64,000 bases of DNA, from contig NZ_JAGGOK010000010.1 in the NCBI RefSeq assembly GCF_018614615.1, positions 62,001 to 126,000 of the forward strand, given 5' to 3'. The notes beneath the pieces were generated by a model. That model saw nothing but the letters and a program-made list of their open reading frames with translations. It ran no database searches and had not been told where the DNA came from. Made by a program: the position numbers and the translations under genes. This DNA is from Streptomyces sp. ISL-100 (GTDB taxonomy: Bacteria; Actinomycetota; Actinomycetes; Streptomycetales; Streptomycetaceae). Below, piece after piece: positions 32,822 through 42,227 of the stretch; positions within the stretch are counted from its first letter, which is position 1, and each line of letters begins with the position of its first letter.

Positions 32822-34217
32822 CCTGAGCGCACTGACCGCCCGACAACTGCTGGCCGGGTACGACAAGGGTGAGTTCTCCCCCGTCGATGCGACCCGCGCC
32901 GCCCTGGCCCGGATCGAAGCCGTGCAGCCGCTCGTCAACGCCTTCGTCCGGGTCGACGCAGACGACGCACTCGCACAGGCGGAGGCGTCCGCCGCGCGGT
33001 GGAGGAGGAAGGAGCCGCAAGGTCTGGTCGACGGGGTGCCGGTGTCGGTGAAGGATCTGCTGCTGATGCGGGGCGGGCCGACGCTGCGGGGCTCAAGGAC
33101 GACGCGGGCGCAGGGCAGCTGGGACGAGGATGCGCCGTCGGTCGCGCGGCTGCGGGAGCACGGCGCGGTGTTCCTCGGCAAGACGACCACGCCCGAGTTC
33201 GGGTGGAAGGGCGTGACCGACTCGCCCCTGAGTGGCGTGACCGGCAATCCGTACGATCCGTCGCGCACGGCGGGCGGCTCCAGCGGCGGCAGCGCGGCGG
33301 CCGTGGCGCTCGGGGCGGGCCCGCTGTCGCTCGGCACGGACGGCGGAGGTTCGGTCCGCATCCCGGCGTCCTTCTGCGGGATCTTCGGTCTGAAGCCGAC
33401 GTACGGACGGGTGCCCCTTTACCCCTCCAGCCCCTTCGGGACGCTCGCGCACGTGGGCCCGATGACACGGGACGCGGCGGACGCGGCGCTGCTGATGGAC
33501 GTCATCAGCGGGCCCGACTGGCGCGACTGGTCGCAGCTGGCGCCCGGTGGGAGCATGACCGCGGCCCTGGAGGGTGGCGTGAAGGGGCTTCGGGTGGCGT
33601 ACTCGGCGTCCTTCGGCGGGCAGGTGGCGGTACGGCCGGAGGTGGCGGCGGCGGTGCGTGCGGGGGTGGGGGCGCTGGCCGAGGCGGGAGCGTACGTCGA
33701 AGAGGCGGACCCGGACTTCGCCGACCCGGTGGAGGCCTTCCACACGCTGTGGTTCAGCGGGGCGGCGCGGCTGGTGCAGCACTTCGGCAAGGAGCAGCGG
33801 GAGCTGCTGGATCCGGGCCTGCGCGAGATTGCGGGGATGGGGGCGCGGTACAGCGCGCTGGACTATCTGGCGGCCGTCGATGTCCGCATGGATCTCGGCC
33901 GGCGCATGGGGCGCCTCCACTCGGCGTACGACCTGCTGGTCACGCCGACCCTGCCGATCACCGCCTTCGGGGCGGGGGACGAGGTGCCCAAGGGCTCGGG
34001 CCACCGCCGCTGGACCGGCTGGACCCCGTTCACGTACCCCTTCAACCTCACCCAGCAGCCCGCGGCGACGGTGCCCTGCGGCCTGGACGCGGGCGGCCTG
34101 CCCATCGGTCTGCAACTTGTGGCCGCACGCCACCGGGACGACCTGGTAATGCGCGCGGCACACGCGCTGTACGGGACGGGGGTAGCCGCGGGCACGGGCG
34201 CCCCGCCACTGCCGTAG
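32814..34217 (+). CDS. Amidase (amidase-signature family)
   Basis: 467 residues. The Ser-cisSer-Lys triad is readable: Lys in GVPVSVKDLLLM, the signature TAGGSSGGSAAAVALG and the Ser in DGGGSVRIPASFCG. Length matches AtzF/GatA-type amidases acting on small amides. With the dehydrogenase, racemase-superfamily proteins and the amino-acid-type ABC importer it suggests catabolism of an amide-containing compatible solute or amino acid derivative. Confidence 0.9.
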   Translation: MTDLSALTARQLLAGYDKGEFSPVDATRAALARIEAVQPLVNAFVRVDADDALAQAEASAARWRRKEPQGLVDGVPVSVKDLLLMRGGPTLRGSRTTRAQGSWDEDAPSVARLREHGAVFLGKTTTPEFGWKGVTDSPLSGVTGNPYDPSRTAGGSSGGSAAAVALGAGPLSLGTDGGGSVRIPASFCGIFGLKPTYGRVPLYPSSPFGTLAHVGPMTRDAADAALLMDVISGPDWRDWSQLAPGGSMTAALEGGVKGLRVAYSASFGGQVAVRPEVAAAVRAGVGALAEAGAYVEEADPDFADPVEAFHTLWFSGAARLVQHFGKEQRELLDPGLREIAGMGARYSALDYLAAVDVRMDLGRRMGRLHSAYDLLVTPTLPITAFGAGDEVPKGSGHRRWTGWTPFTYPFNLTQQPAATVPCGLDAGGLPIGLQLVAARHRDDLVMRAAHALYGTGVAAGTGAPPLP

Positions 34218-34225
34218 GCGCCCCG

Positions 34226-35197
34226 CTAGGCGGCGAGGGCGGTCGCGAGTACGGGTCGGATCCGGACCTCGTCGTCGGCCTCGACGCGGCACTCGCGGCA
34301 CTTCGCACCGCGTACGTGGGACCGGAAGGCGCGTTCACAGCCGTCGCAAGTCTGGAGGGGGGCGCGGGTGACGGATGGCGGCGCGTAGAGGGAGCAGCCC
34401 GGCGGGGCGGAGACCGGAAGAGGTGGCGGCAGGAGTACGGCCAGCCGGTGAGCAACGAGCCCGGCGGGACGGTGGATGGGTTCGTCGGGCAACCGCGTAA
34501 GCAGCGCGCGGCGTACGTCGGTGACGCTGAGGTCCCGCTCCAGCCAGGCGGCCACGGCGGGCACGAGCCGATCGATGTCCCCCTCGGCGAGCCTGAGCCG
34601 GGAGTCGAGGCCACGGAGTCCCGCGAGGAGGTCGCCGGCGGTGCGGCGGATCTCGGGCGTGGGCTCGGACATGGGCAAGGGAAGCGGTAGTCGGGGCTTC
34701 ACTGTTGCCGTAGGCACGTCCACGACGCTCGACTTCGACGGAGCCACAGCCTCCGACTCGGACGGCGGCACGGCCGCCGCCACCTCCGCCCCACTCGGCA
34801 CCTCCGGCGCACCGACGAGGTCCGCGAAGACGGCCCGCACACCGGCCGCCGGGTTTTCGTAGAAGACCGTGCGGGTCACGACTTTCCCGCAGGCAGTCCG
34901 CTCCTTGGACCGCACAAGGTAACCGTGCGCCTCCAACTCCCTCAACGCGGAGGCGATCCGCCCCTCGCCCTCGGCGAACTTCTTCGCCAGCTCCTTGATG
35001 CCGATCCGGAAGCCGTCGGGCAGCGACTGGATGTACGCGGCGAGGCCGATCGCGGTCAGCGACAGGTCGGGGTGCTGCGTGAGGTGGTTGCCGAGCACGG
35101 TGAAGCGTTCCGTGTGCCGGAACTTGATGTGCCGGACACCGGCGGCGGAACCGCCGGACCGCGAGCGCGCGGGCGCGCTAAGGTTCTTCTCAGCCAT
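34226..35197 (-). CDS. Helix-turn-helix protein with C-terminal zinc ribbon (mobile-element type)
   Basis: 323 residues from ATG 35197. Residues 20-115 form a winged-helix region (HPDLSLTAIGLAAYIQSLPD, KELAKKFAEGEGRIASALRE, ELEAHGYLVRSKERTACGKV) as in replication initiator-like and plasmid-associated HTH proteins. A Pro/Ser/Glu linker, a helical domain and a zinc ribbon (CDGCERAF ... CRECR) follow. Such proteins are common beside integrated Streptomyces elements. It is convergent with the amidase (8-bp gap) and marks the left edge of the putative cargo block. Confidence 0.75.
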   Translation of the reverse strand: MAEKNLSAPARSRSGGSAAGVRHIKFRHTERFTVLGNHLTQHPDLSLTAIGLAAYIQSLPDGFRIGIKELAKKFAEGEGRIASALRELEAHGYLVRSKERTACGKVVTRTVFYENPAAGVRAVFADLVGAPEVPSGAEVAAAVPPSESEAVAPSKSSVVDVPTATVKPRLPLPLPMSEPTPEIRRTAGDLLAGLRGLDSRLRLAEGDIDRLVPAVAAWLERDLSVTDVRRALLTRLPDEPIHRPAGLVAHRLAVLLPPPLPVSAPPGCSLYAPPSVTRAPLQTCDGCERAFRSHVRGAKCRECRVEADDEVRIRPVLATALAA

Positions 35198-35338
35198 GGG
35201 GAAGGGTTTGCTTCCTGCGTGGTGAGGCCCCGGTCGGGATGCCCGTCCCGGCCAGGGGCCGTCAAAGTTTGTGGAGTTGTCTGCTGCGGCAGCACATTAG
35301 CCCGCCAACTCCCGCACGCCGCACCCGAATTCCCTCAA

Positions 35339-35354
35339 TCACCCGTGTGGGTGA
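35339..35354. promoter_or_regulatory. TCACCC-GTGT-GGGTGA palindrome (candidate operator)
   Basis: 16-bp perfect inverted repeat in the 280-bp region upstream of the HTH gene start. It could be an autoregulatory operator; a terminator of the XRE-TPR gene is the alternative. The rest of the gap shows nothing clear. Confidence 0.4.
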
Positions 35355-35477
35355 CGAAAGACGGGGTGGGGTGGGAAGGATTCCTTTCTCCCAAGTTGTT
35401 AAGTGTTTTTGCGTCGCGGACGGCCGGGTCGCGGTTCACCAGGTCGCGGCAGCCACGATCCGGCCGAAGCGGGCATT

Positions 35478-36782
35478 TCACAGCGCCAGCCGTGCGGCTT
35501 GCTCCCGAAGTTCCTGGGCTTCAGCGACGCTCTCGTATCGCCCGAGGCGGGCGTGCATGTCCTGGGCGGCATCGTGGACCTTGACCGACTTGATCCCCTC
35601 CGCACAGTCCACGAATTCGCCCCAGGTGGCAAAGGCGGCGTCCGGGTCGCCCTGGCGGAGCTGGACCTGGCCGAGGTCGGCCAGGACGATCGCGCGACTG
35701 CGGCGACGGTCGAGGCCGTGGATTTCGAGGGCCTGGTGCAGGTGCTCGGATGCTCCGTCGAAGTCCCCGAGCCGGGCCAGGATCATCCCCGAGTGGTGGG
35801 CCCACCGGCCGATGTCGAAGTGGGAGGCCCACGACTCGCCCGGTACAAGGCTTGAGCGTTCGATGGCGGTCTGAGAGGCGCCGAGAGCCCGGGCGGCGGT
35901 GGCGCGGTCGCCGTCGTGGGCGGCGGCGTCCGCCAACGTGGTCTGGTAGTACGAGACGGCCCGCGGATCGGACAGGTGCCTGGCTTGTTCGACGCACTTC
36001 TCCGCCAGCCGTACGGCGACCGCCCGATATCCGAGGTCGATGGCTTGCACCGCCAGCCCGCGCAGGGCGGTCGCGGACAGTTCGGGGTCACCGGCTTCGG
36101 CTGCCAGCTTGTGAGCGTGAACGTAATACTGCTGGGCCCGGCCCTGGTTGCCTTCGTCCTGGGCCATCCACCCGGCCAGATGTGCGAGTTGGGACGTGGC
36201 GGCGAACAGTTCGCTGCCGACTGCGGCGGTGAATCTGCCGTTGAGCCAGCCCGCCACATCTTCGGTCAGGTAGCGCACGACTAGGTGGCGGGCGTGGCCA
36301 CCCCCGTGTTCTGCTGCCGCATCGCCCAAGACCCGAGCCATCTGCCGCACAGCCTGGACCTCACCCACCCCGACCCGTACAGCTCCGGCACGGGCAGTAC
36401 GGGTGCGGCGTTCGATGGCCGCCAGATCCGGCAGCGCGAGCGCGCTCAGGGCATATGCACTGGACCCGGCCAGGAAATCCCGGCGTTGCACATCGCTCCT
36501 TCCCACGTCAATGACTGACGCCACGGTATCCACGACGGCGTCGATCGGCTCGGCGTTATCGCCGACCTGGAGGCTTTCCAGGTCAAGGACTTGCACGAGG
36601 TACAGCCGCCAGTAATCGGGCTCGCGTTCTCCAGCCATCCACTTGCGGACGTACTGGCGGCTGAGCCCGTCAGGTCCCCGGCCTTCCGCGATGCCCAACT
36701 CGCGGGCCAGTTTCGCCGGCCCCCATCCGCGCGCTTCGCACGCCGGCCGGATCAGGTGTCCGATCGGCTCGTCGTCTCGCAC
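35478..36782 (-). CDS. XRE-family/TPR regulator
   Basis: 434 residues from GTG 36782 with GGGAGGGG six bases upstream. The N-terminal XRE domain ([40 protein letters not shown]) is followed by a tetratricopeptide array ([58 protein letters not shown]). It is divergent from the small protein and epimerase genes, so it likely controls them. Two direct repeats GGGACTACA/GGGATTACA at 36811-36829 lie 30 bp upstream and could be its site. Confidence 0.85.
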   Translation of the reverse strand: MRDDEPIGHLIRPACEARGWGPAKLARELGIAEGRGPDGLSRQYVRKWMAGEREPDYWRLYLVQVLDLESLQVGDNAEPIDAVVDTVASVIDVGRSDVQRRDFLAGSSAYALSALALPDLAAIERRTRTARAGAVRVGVGEVQAVRQMARVLGDAAAEHGGGHARHLVVRYLTEDVAGWLNGRFTAAVGSELFAATSQLAHLAGWMAQDEGNQGRAQQYYVHAHKLAAEAGDPELSATALRGLAVQAIDLGYRAVAVRLAEKCVEQARHLSDPRAVSYYQTTLADAAAHDGDRATAARALGASQTAIERSSLVPGESWASHFDIGRWAHHSGMILARLGDFDGASEHLHQALEIHGLDRRRSRAIVLADLGQVQLRQGDPDAAFATWGEFVDCAEGIKSVKVHDAAQDMHARLGRYESVAEAQELREQAARLAL

Positions 36783-36952
36783 GTCGCGCCCCTCCCTGCA
36801 TGGGTTACGCGGGACTACACGGGATTACAGCCTGGCACCTCTACGAGGGCCTTACCCGTCTGTTGACTGAACTTCACGCACCTCGGCGAACGGGTGCTGT
36901 TCGGCGACCAGTTCGGACGCCACCACCGTCCACGGACACAAAGGAGCCAGTA

Positions 36953-37165
36953 GTGATCAGCCACGTGACACCGATCCAGCGCGATGTGACCTATGACCAT
37001 CGCGCCCAGCAGATGGCGATGCCCGTCGCAGTCCACCACCACTCCGGCAGCAAGGAGGAATCGATCCTCGTCCTCACCTCTGACGAAGTGGAGCTGTATT
37101 CCGCTCAGTTCGACAGGGTGATTCGGCAGCGCGCGACGGCCAGGGGCGAGGGGCCGGCCAGGTGA
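36953..37165 (+). CDS. Small conserved hypothetical protein
   Basis: 70 residues from GTG 36953 with AAGGAG seven bases upstream. HVTPIQRDVTYDHRAQQMAM, then VAVHHHSGSKEESILVLTSD and EVELYSAQFDRVIRQRA. I do not recognise the family; it contains a HHH run and no membrane or signal segment. It lies between the divergent XRE-TPR regulator and the epimerase gene, and may be a small regulator or partner of that XRE protein. Confidence 0.7.
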   Translation: MISHVTPIQRDVTYDHRAQQMAMPVAVHHHSGSKEESILVLTSDEVELYSAQFDRVIRQRATARGEGPAR

Positions 37166-37260
37166 CCCGGCAACTTATGCCCTCGGAGGCGAACCCTTCG
37201 GCCAGGCCAACGTACCCCCCGGGGTGTCCTTGCCTGACACCGTCGTTTCGAGGAGGCACC

Positions 37261-38361
37261 GTGCACGACCGCAGCTCTCCCCTCTCCCAGCTTTCCGGCC
37301 GCACCGTCCTGATCACTGGCGGAGGCGGTCTCATCGGCAGCCGCATCGCCAAACGGTTGCGGGAACTGAGGGCCCGCCCCATCAGCCTGTGCACGCTGGA
37401 CGCCTACCCGTCCTTCGTCTACAAGGAGCTGTTCGGGATCGACCCCACCGATCCCGACGTCATCGTCAGCGACGTACGGGACAGGGAGGCGGTCGGCCGG
37501 ATCCTGCCCGAGTGCGACTACGTTGTCCATGCTGCCGCCCTGGCAGACGTCGCCGCCTGCACCCGCAACCCGCTCGCGGCGATCCAGGCGAACATCATCG
37601 GCACACAGGTGCTACTCGACGCCGTGGCCGCTACCGATCGCATCCAGCGCTTCGTCCACGTTTCCTCGGCCAGCGTCTACGGCAACGGGAACCCCGACGA
37701 GACACACAACGTGGACCTTCTGTCCATGCGACAGATCCTCGAGTCCGTGTACGGCCGCATCCCGCCCCAGTTCAACGAAGCCGCCTCGCCCGTACGACCG
37801 ATGTCGGTGTACGCCAACACCAAGGCCTGGGGTGAGACCCAGACCGCGCTCACACTCGGCGCGGTGGGCACTTCGTACACCGTGGTCCGATACTTCTCAG
37901 TCTACGGGGAGCCGCAGACCATCAAGCCGGGAAGTCACTCGTGGGTGGTGGCCTGGTTCGCCACCAGGGCGGCGCTCGGCCTGCCGTTGCACCTGCACGG
38001 TGGCGGCCATCAGATCCGCGACTTGGTCCACGTCGACGACATCGCGGAAGGCACACTGCGGGCGCTGGTCGCCCCGCAGGCACACACCGAGGCCCTGAAC
38101 ATCGGCACCGGCACCCCCACGAGCGTCCGAGCCGTGGCCGAACAGGTCCGCGAGCACTTCCCGAATGCCCAGTGCATGAACACCCCCATGCCGCCCGGCG
38201 ACCCGCTCGGCGGCTTCGCGTCCACGCGACGGATGGAGGACATGCTCGGCTGGCGGCCACAGGTCACGGTGCCTGAGGGGGTGGACCGCTACGTGAAGTG
38301 GATGAAGAAGACCCCGGCGGCTGTGCCGGACTGGCTTCGGGAAACGAGCCAAGCCGGTTAG
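37261..38361 (+). CDS. NAD-dependent sugar epimerase/dehydratase
   Basis: 366 residues from GTG 37261, chosen for its strong GAGGAGG; an upstream GTG at 37162 would add 33 residues without a typical N-terminus. Extended SDR: VLITGGGGLIGSRIAKRL, VHVSSASVYGNGNPDETHNV and YANTK (YxxxK). The C-terminal half has the substrate part typical of UDP-sugar epimerases (IRDLVHVDDIAEGTLRALVA, LNIGTGTPTSVRAVAEQV). Probably acts on a nucleotide sugar for the adjacent glycosyltransferase. Stop codons of this gene and the next overlap by 4 bp (convergent). Confidence 0.9.
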   Translation: MHDRSSPLSQLSGRTVLITGGGGLIGSRIAKRLRELRARPISLCTLDAYPSFVYKELFGIDPTDPDVIVSDVRDREAVGRILPECDYVVHAAALADVAACTRNPLAAIQANIIGTQVLLDAVAATDRIQRFVHVSSASVYGNGNPDETHNVDLLSMRQILESVYGRIPPQFNEAASPVRPMSVYANTKAWGETQTALTLGAVGTSYTVVRYFSVYGEPQTIKPGSHSWVVAWFATRAALGLPLHLHGGGHQIRDLVHVDDIAEGTLRALVAPQAHTEALNIGTGTPTSVRAVAEQVREHFPNAQCMNTPMPPGDPLGGFASTRRMEDMLGWRPQVTVPEGVDRYVKWMKKTPAAVPDWLRETSQAG

Positions 38362-39233
38362 ATCACCGGCGGCCGGCCCAGGCGGCCCATGCGCCACACC
38401 GTGCGCCAGTGCATGGGGCGCCGCTCGCCACACGGCGTACGCACACCCTCGACGAACCCGCCGAACCAGGCCCGCAGGCCCGCCACAGACCGCATGCGGG
38501 CCAACGTGAGGGCGACCCACGTCCCGAGGTAGACGGGCACCAGGAGGGCGGGCAGGTGACGGCGGGCCATCCAGACCCGGTTCCGGGCGGTCATGCGGTA
38601 GAACACCGCGTGCCGGGCCGGTGACGTATGCGGGTGCTGGAGCACCAGCTCCGGCTCGTAGAGGATCTTCCAGCCGCCATCCAGGGCACGCCAGGCGAGA
38701 TCAGTTTCCTCGTGAGTGAAGAAGAAGGCGTCAGGCCACCCGCCGATCTGATCCAGCATCGGCATCGACAACGCGTGTCCGCCACCGAGAAAAGTCGTCA
38801 CCAGGCCCCGGCGCATCGGATCACCGGCTCGCAGGCGGGGCACATGCCGTCGCTGCGTTTGTCCGGTCTCGTCCGCGATCCGAAAGCTGACGATGCCCAG
38901 CTTCGGGTCGGAGGCGTACAGATCCGCGATGCGGCGAACCACGTCGGCCGCGATCAAAAGGCCGTCGTCGTCCAGGTCGACCAGGACGTCGACATCCCCG
39001 AATTCCCGCAGTCGCTCCATCGCCACATTACGGCCGCCGGACACCCCCAAATTCTCGTCCACCTCGACGCCGGTCAACCATTTCGGCAGCTCAGGCAGGG
39101 GAGACCCATTGCCGACCACCACCACGTGGGCGGCGGGCTCGTCCTGTTTGGCCACCGAGTCGAGCAGAGCCCGCAGCTCGGCCGGGCGATTGCCCAGGGT
39201 CAGCACTGCCACACCCACACACGGTCGGGACAC
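38358..39233 (-). CDS. Family 2 glycosyltransferase
   Basis: 291 residues from GTG 39233. GT2 nucleotide-sugar domain: VAVLTLGNRPAELRALLDSV, VVVVGNGSPLPELPKWLTG, the metal-binding acidic cluster VLVDLDDDGLLIAADVV and the acceptor motif FFFTHEETDLAWRALDGGW (ETDL; usual ED). A hydrophobic segment (HLPALLVPVYLGTWVALTLA) near residue 235 suggests membrane association, as in rhamnosyl/galactofuranosyl transferases. It works with the epimerase and hexapeptide gene in an unknown glycan or natural product. Confidence 0.85.
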   Translation of the reverse strand: MSRPCVGVAVLTLGNRPAELRALLDSVAKQDEPAAHVVVVGNGSPLPELPKWLTGVEVDENLGVSGGRNVAMERLREFGDVDVLVDLDDDGLLIAADVVRRIADLYASDPKLGIVSFRIADETGQTQRRHVPRLRAGDPMRRGLVTTFLGGGHALSMPMLDQIGGWPDAFFFTHEETDLAWRALDGGWKILYEPELVLQHPHTSPARHAVFYRMTARNRVWMARRHLPALLVPVYLGTWVALTLARMRSVAGLRAWFGGFVEGVRTPCGERRPMHWRTVWRMGRLGRPPVI

Positions 39234-39320
39234 GTCCAGATCTCCAGCTCTCGGCGATGACGTAAGCGGCGAGCTTAGCGGCCGCCGTCATCTACCAGAC
39301 ATACGGGAGGAACCCCAGCC

Positions 39321-40019
39321 ATGCCGTCCATTCACCTTGGCGACTACGTCGGCGGCGCCACCATGGGCCCGATCAGCACAACCGCTTATGGACACCTGGA
39401 ACGGTACGAGCTGGCCGCATTCCTGACAGCCTGGCCCGGACTGCATCGGGAAGCCCTCGCCCGGGTCCCTGAACGCATCCACCCCACCGCGTTCGTCCAC
39501 CCGCTGGCGATCGTGGGCGAGGACGTCATCATCGGCCCCGATGTGCGGATCCACGAGTTCTCCACCGTACGCAAGGGTTCCGTACTGTGCGCCGGTGCGT
39601 CGGTAGGCTTCAACTGCGAAGTAACAGCCTGCGTCGTGGGCGAAGGAGCGGTGCTGGGCCACCGCATCAGCATCAACCGCACGATCGTCGGCACAGAAGC
39701 CCACCTGTCGGCAGGTGTCACCGTCGCCGCGATCCACCTGTGCGAGGACATGCGCGCCCCGGACAGAGAGGTCATCGTGCGGGTCCCGGACGGGCTCTAC
39801 CGTTGCGGTACGACGCAGTTCGGCGCGCTGATCGGGGACGGCGTCCAGACAGGCAGCGTCATCAGTCTTGGCCCAGGAGTGGTCATCGGTCGCAGCTGCC
39901 GGATCTCCAGCGGTGTCACTCTGGCCAGCCGGGCCGTCACCGCCCAGAGCGTCGTCAGTGCTCCGCACACCGCTGACGCCCACGTACGGCAACGGCAGGC
40001 CCGGTCGCCGCACCGGTGA
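39321..40019 (+). CDS. Left-handed beta-helix (hexapeptide) acyltransferase-like protein
   Basis: 232 residues from ATG 39321 (GGAGGAA upstream). Hexapeptide repeats run from residue 50 (IHPTAFVHPLAIVGEDVIIG, PDVRIHEFSTVRKGSVLCAG, ...VGEGAVLGHRISINR, IGDGVQTGSVISLGPGVVIG). N-terminal about 45 residues are non-repeat. Likely O- or N-acyltransferase acting on a sugar made by the neighbouring genes. Last gene of the cargo block. Confidence 0.85.
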   Translation: MPSIHLGDYVGGATMGPISTTAYGHLERYELAAFLTAWPGLHREALARVPERIHPTAFVHPLAIVGEDVIIGPDVRIHEFSTVRKGSVLCAGASVGFNCEVTACVVGEGAVLGHRISINRTIVGTEAHLSAGVTVAAIHLCEDMRAPDREVIVRVPDGLYRCGTTQFGALIGDGVQTGSVISLGPGVVIGRSCRISSGVTLASRAVTAQSVVSAPHTADAHVRQRQARSPHR

Positions 40020-40053
40020 GGTCCCTGCGGTGTGCCAACCCGGCGCGAGCCGG

Positions 40054-40554
40054 TCAGGCCCGGCGGAAGGTGAGGGTTTCTCCGACCGCGCCTGACCGCC
40101 ACAGGTCCTGGCAGGCCTCGGCCATTCGGTCCAAGCCGTCCACCACCGTGCCCCAGACGATGCCCGGAACCCAGCCCGTATCGCCGTTGAGCAACAGGTT
40201 GTTGCGTTCGTAGAAGAGGGCGAGGTCCACTACGCCGTGGCCGGCCCGCAGCGTGGGCTGCGGGCCGTAGCCGTGGGAGGCCGTACCCAGCTGGGTGTCG
40301 GAGAAGGAGAAATAGCAGAGGTCACCGGGGATGGGGGTGACCGTGGGATTCTCCAGCGGCGGCTCCTGCGCGGCGAAGGGAGCGACCAGGGCGTAGATCT
40401 CATTACGCGCGTACTTCGCGTGATAGACATCCCCGCCCAGCGGAAGCGCCTGCCACACCGCCTCGCAGGTGGCAGGCGCCAGGTCGTCCAGGAGTTTCGC
40501 GGTGCAGCGCACACCGCGCTTGTCGAGCGATACGTCCACGAATCGGTCGGTCAT
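40054..40554 (-). CDS. DUF3830-family (cyclophilin-like) protein
   Basis: 166 residues from ATG 40554. The features CTAKLLDDLAPATCEAVWQA, GGDVYHAKYARNEIYALVAP, PGDLCYFSFSD and a final YERNNLLLNGDTGWVPGIVW match DUF3830, a cyclophilin-like fold. These proteins usually sit with Asp/Glu racemase-type, amidase/hydantoin and ABC importer genes. This supports it belonging to the same catabolic locus as the genes at 28.7-34.2 kb, now separated from them by 5.8 kb. Confidence 0.75.
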   Translation of the reverse strand: MTDRFVDVSLDKRGVRCTAKLLDDLAPATCEAVWQALPLGGDVYHAKYARNEIYALVAPFAAQEPPLENPTVTPIPGDLCYFSFSDTQLGTASHGYGPQPTLRAGHGVVDLALFYERNNLLLNGDTGWVPGIVWGTVVDGLDRMAEACQDLWRSGAVGETLTFRRA

Positions 40555-40650
40555 GTCCTCATGGTCCCCAGCGGGTCAAGGGCGCACCCACCGCAGCAGG
40601 GGCCGGAATTCATCGGCATACCTGGCCTGGAGTCGGGTAGCCGCGCGCCC

Positions 40651-41556
40651 ATGGCTCCACCACCAGGGAATGACTCAGGAAGCGCGACAAGACACTCCTC
40701 CATACGCCGGCGCTCGCTCCTGCTCGGCACGGCCGCACTGGGTGCCGCGGGGGCGCTCGGCGCGGCCGGCTGCAGCAAGGTCCCGTCCGGCGACACCCTC
40801 GCCCGGCTGAAGTCGCAGGGCACGGTGCGGCTCGGCATCGCGGGCGAGGCTCCGTACGGATACATCGACGAGCAGGGCGCATTCACCGGCGAGGCGGTGG
40901 AGCTCGCGAAGGTGATCTTCAAGCGGCTCGGCGTGCCCCGCGTCCAGCCCTCCCCCACCGACTTCTCCTCTCTCATCCCGGGCCTTCAGTCGCAGCAGTT
41001 CGACGTGGTCTCCGCCGGGATGTACATCAACAAGGAACGCTGCGCCCAAGTCCTCTTCGCCGACCCCGAGTACCAGATGCTCGACTCGTTCATCGTGCGC
41101 AAGGGCAACCCGAAGAAGCTCCTTTCGTACCAGGACGTCGTCGAGGCCAAGGCGAAGATCGCCACCGGCGCCGGGTACGCCGAGATCGACTACGCGGTCG
41201 CCGCCGGCATCCCGCGCAAGGAAATAGCCATCTACCAGGACCCCGTCGCGGGCCTGAACGCCGTGGAGTCCGGCCGGGTCGACGTCTTCGCTGGCACCGC
41301 GCTGACCGGCCGCGGCGTGGTGAAGAAGAGCACCAGGGCCGAGGCGACGAAGCCCTTCGCGCCGCTCGTGGACGGCAAGAAGAAGGTCGACGGCGGGGGC
41401 TTCGCCTTCCGACTCGGCGACGCCGAACTGCGCGACGCCTTCAACGTGGAGATCCACAAGATGAAGAAGAGCGGTGAACTCTTCCGGATCCTCCAGCCGT
41501 TCGGCTTCACCAAGGCGGAGATGACCACGATGACCGCAGAGGAGCTGTGCAAATGA
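40651..41556 (+). CDS. ehuB: ABC transporter substrate-binding lipoprotein (EhuB-like)
   Basis: 301 residues. A Tat-type signal (RRRSLLLGTAALGAAGALGA) ends in a lipobox-like AAGC. The mature part is a polar amino acid binding protein: LKSQGTVRLGIAGEAPYGYI, EAVELAKVIFKRLG and DVVSAGMYINKERCAQVLFA. It matches the ectoine/hydroxyectoine binder EhuB as I recall it in Streptomyces. Ectoine is the natural guess but the substrate is not proven by sequence. The ATG at 40651 has only a distant GGAG. Four-gene operon with 4-bp overlaps. Confidence 0.8.
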   Translation: MAPPPGNDSGSATRHSSIRRRSLLLGTAALGAAGALGAAGCSKVPSGDTLARLKSQGTVRLGIAGEAPYGYIDEQGAFTGEAVELAKVIFKRLGVPRVQPSPTDFSSLIPGLQSQQFDVVSAGMYINKERCAQVLFADPEYQMLDSFIVRKGNPKKLLSYQDVVEAKAKIATGAGYAEIDYAVAAGIPRKEIAIYQDPVAGLNAVESGRVDVFAGTALTGRGVVKKSTRAEATKPFAPLVDGKKKVDGGGFAFRLGDAELRDAFNVEIHKMKKSGELFRILQPFGFTKAEMTTMTAEELCK

Positions 41557-42227
41557 CAGCCGGACTGTGGACCCACTGGATTCTCCCCGGCATCTGGATC
41601 ACCATCCAGCTGACCGTGTACAGCGCCGCCCTCGCGGCCGTCGTGGCCTTCGGCATCGGCATCGCCCGCACCCACCACTCGCGCGTCGTCCGCTTCCTGG
41701 CGGGCTTCTACACCGAGGTCTTCCGCGGCACGTCCGCGCTGGTGCTGATGTTCTGGCTGTTCTTCGTGATGCCGGGACTCTTCGGCTGGGCGCTCGTCCC
41801 GATGTGGGCGGCCGTCCTGGCGCTGGGACTCTCATACGGGGCGTACGGCGCCGAGGTCGTGCGCGGCGCGCTGAACTCGGTGACCCCGGCGCAGCGCGAG
41901 GCGGGGGTGGCGCTCAGCTTCACCCCCTGGCAGCGGATGCGGCTGATCCTGCTGCCGCAGGCGGTGCCCGAGATGATCCCGCCCTTCAACAACCTGCTGA
42001 TCGAACTGCTCAAGGGCACGGCGCTGGTGTCGCTTCTCGGCGTGGCCGACACGTCGTTCTCCGCGTACCTGGTGCGCCTGGCGACCCAGGAGAGCGTGGA
42101 GATCTACTCGGTGACCCTGGTGATCTACTTCGTGATCGCCTTCGTCCTCACCCGCGGCATGCGGGTGCTTGAGCGCAAGACCAAGGCCGGTATCGGGATC
42201 ACCGCCGCAGCCGGAGGGACGCGATGA
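41553..42227 (+). CDS. ehuC: ABC transporter permease (EhuC-like)
   Basis: 224 residues with about five spans (ITIQLTVYSAALAAVVAFGI, LVLMFWLFFVMPGLFGW). The polar amino acid permease EAA loop is REAGVALSFTPWQRMRLILL. Starts by ATGA overlap with the binding protein gene. Membrane subunit of the Ehu-type importer. Confidence 0.85.
   Translation: MTAGLWTHWILPGIWITIQLTVYSAALAAVVAFGIGIARTHHSRVVRFLAGFYTEVFRGTSALVLMFWLFFVMPGLFGWALVPMWAAVLALGLSYGAYGAEVVRGALNSVTPAQREAGVALSFTPWQRMRLILLPQAVPEMIPPFNNLLIELLKGTALVSLLGVADTSFSAYLVRLATQESVEIYSVTLVIYFVIAFVLTRGMRVLERKTKAGIGITAAAGGTR

Noticed and set aside
35339..35354. Palindrome as rho-independent terminator of the XRE-TPR gene
   Set aside because: Only a 6-bp stem, 124 bp past the stop and no T-run; operator reading preferred, though not proven.
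37162..37260. Longer N-terminus for the sugar epimerase from GTG 37162
   Set aside because: The extra 33 residues are Pro-rich and unlike the family, while GTG 37261 has a strong GAGGAGG site.
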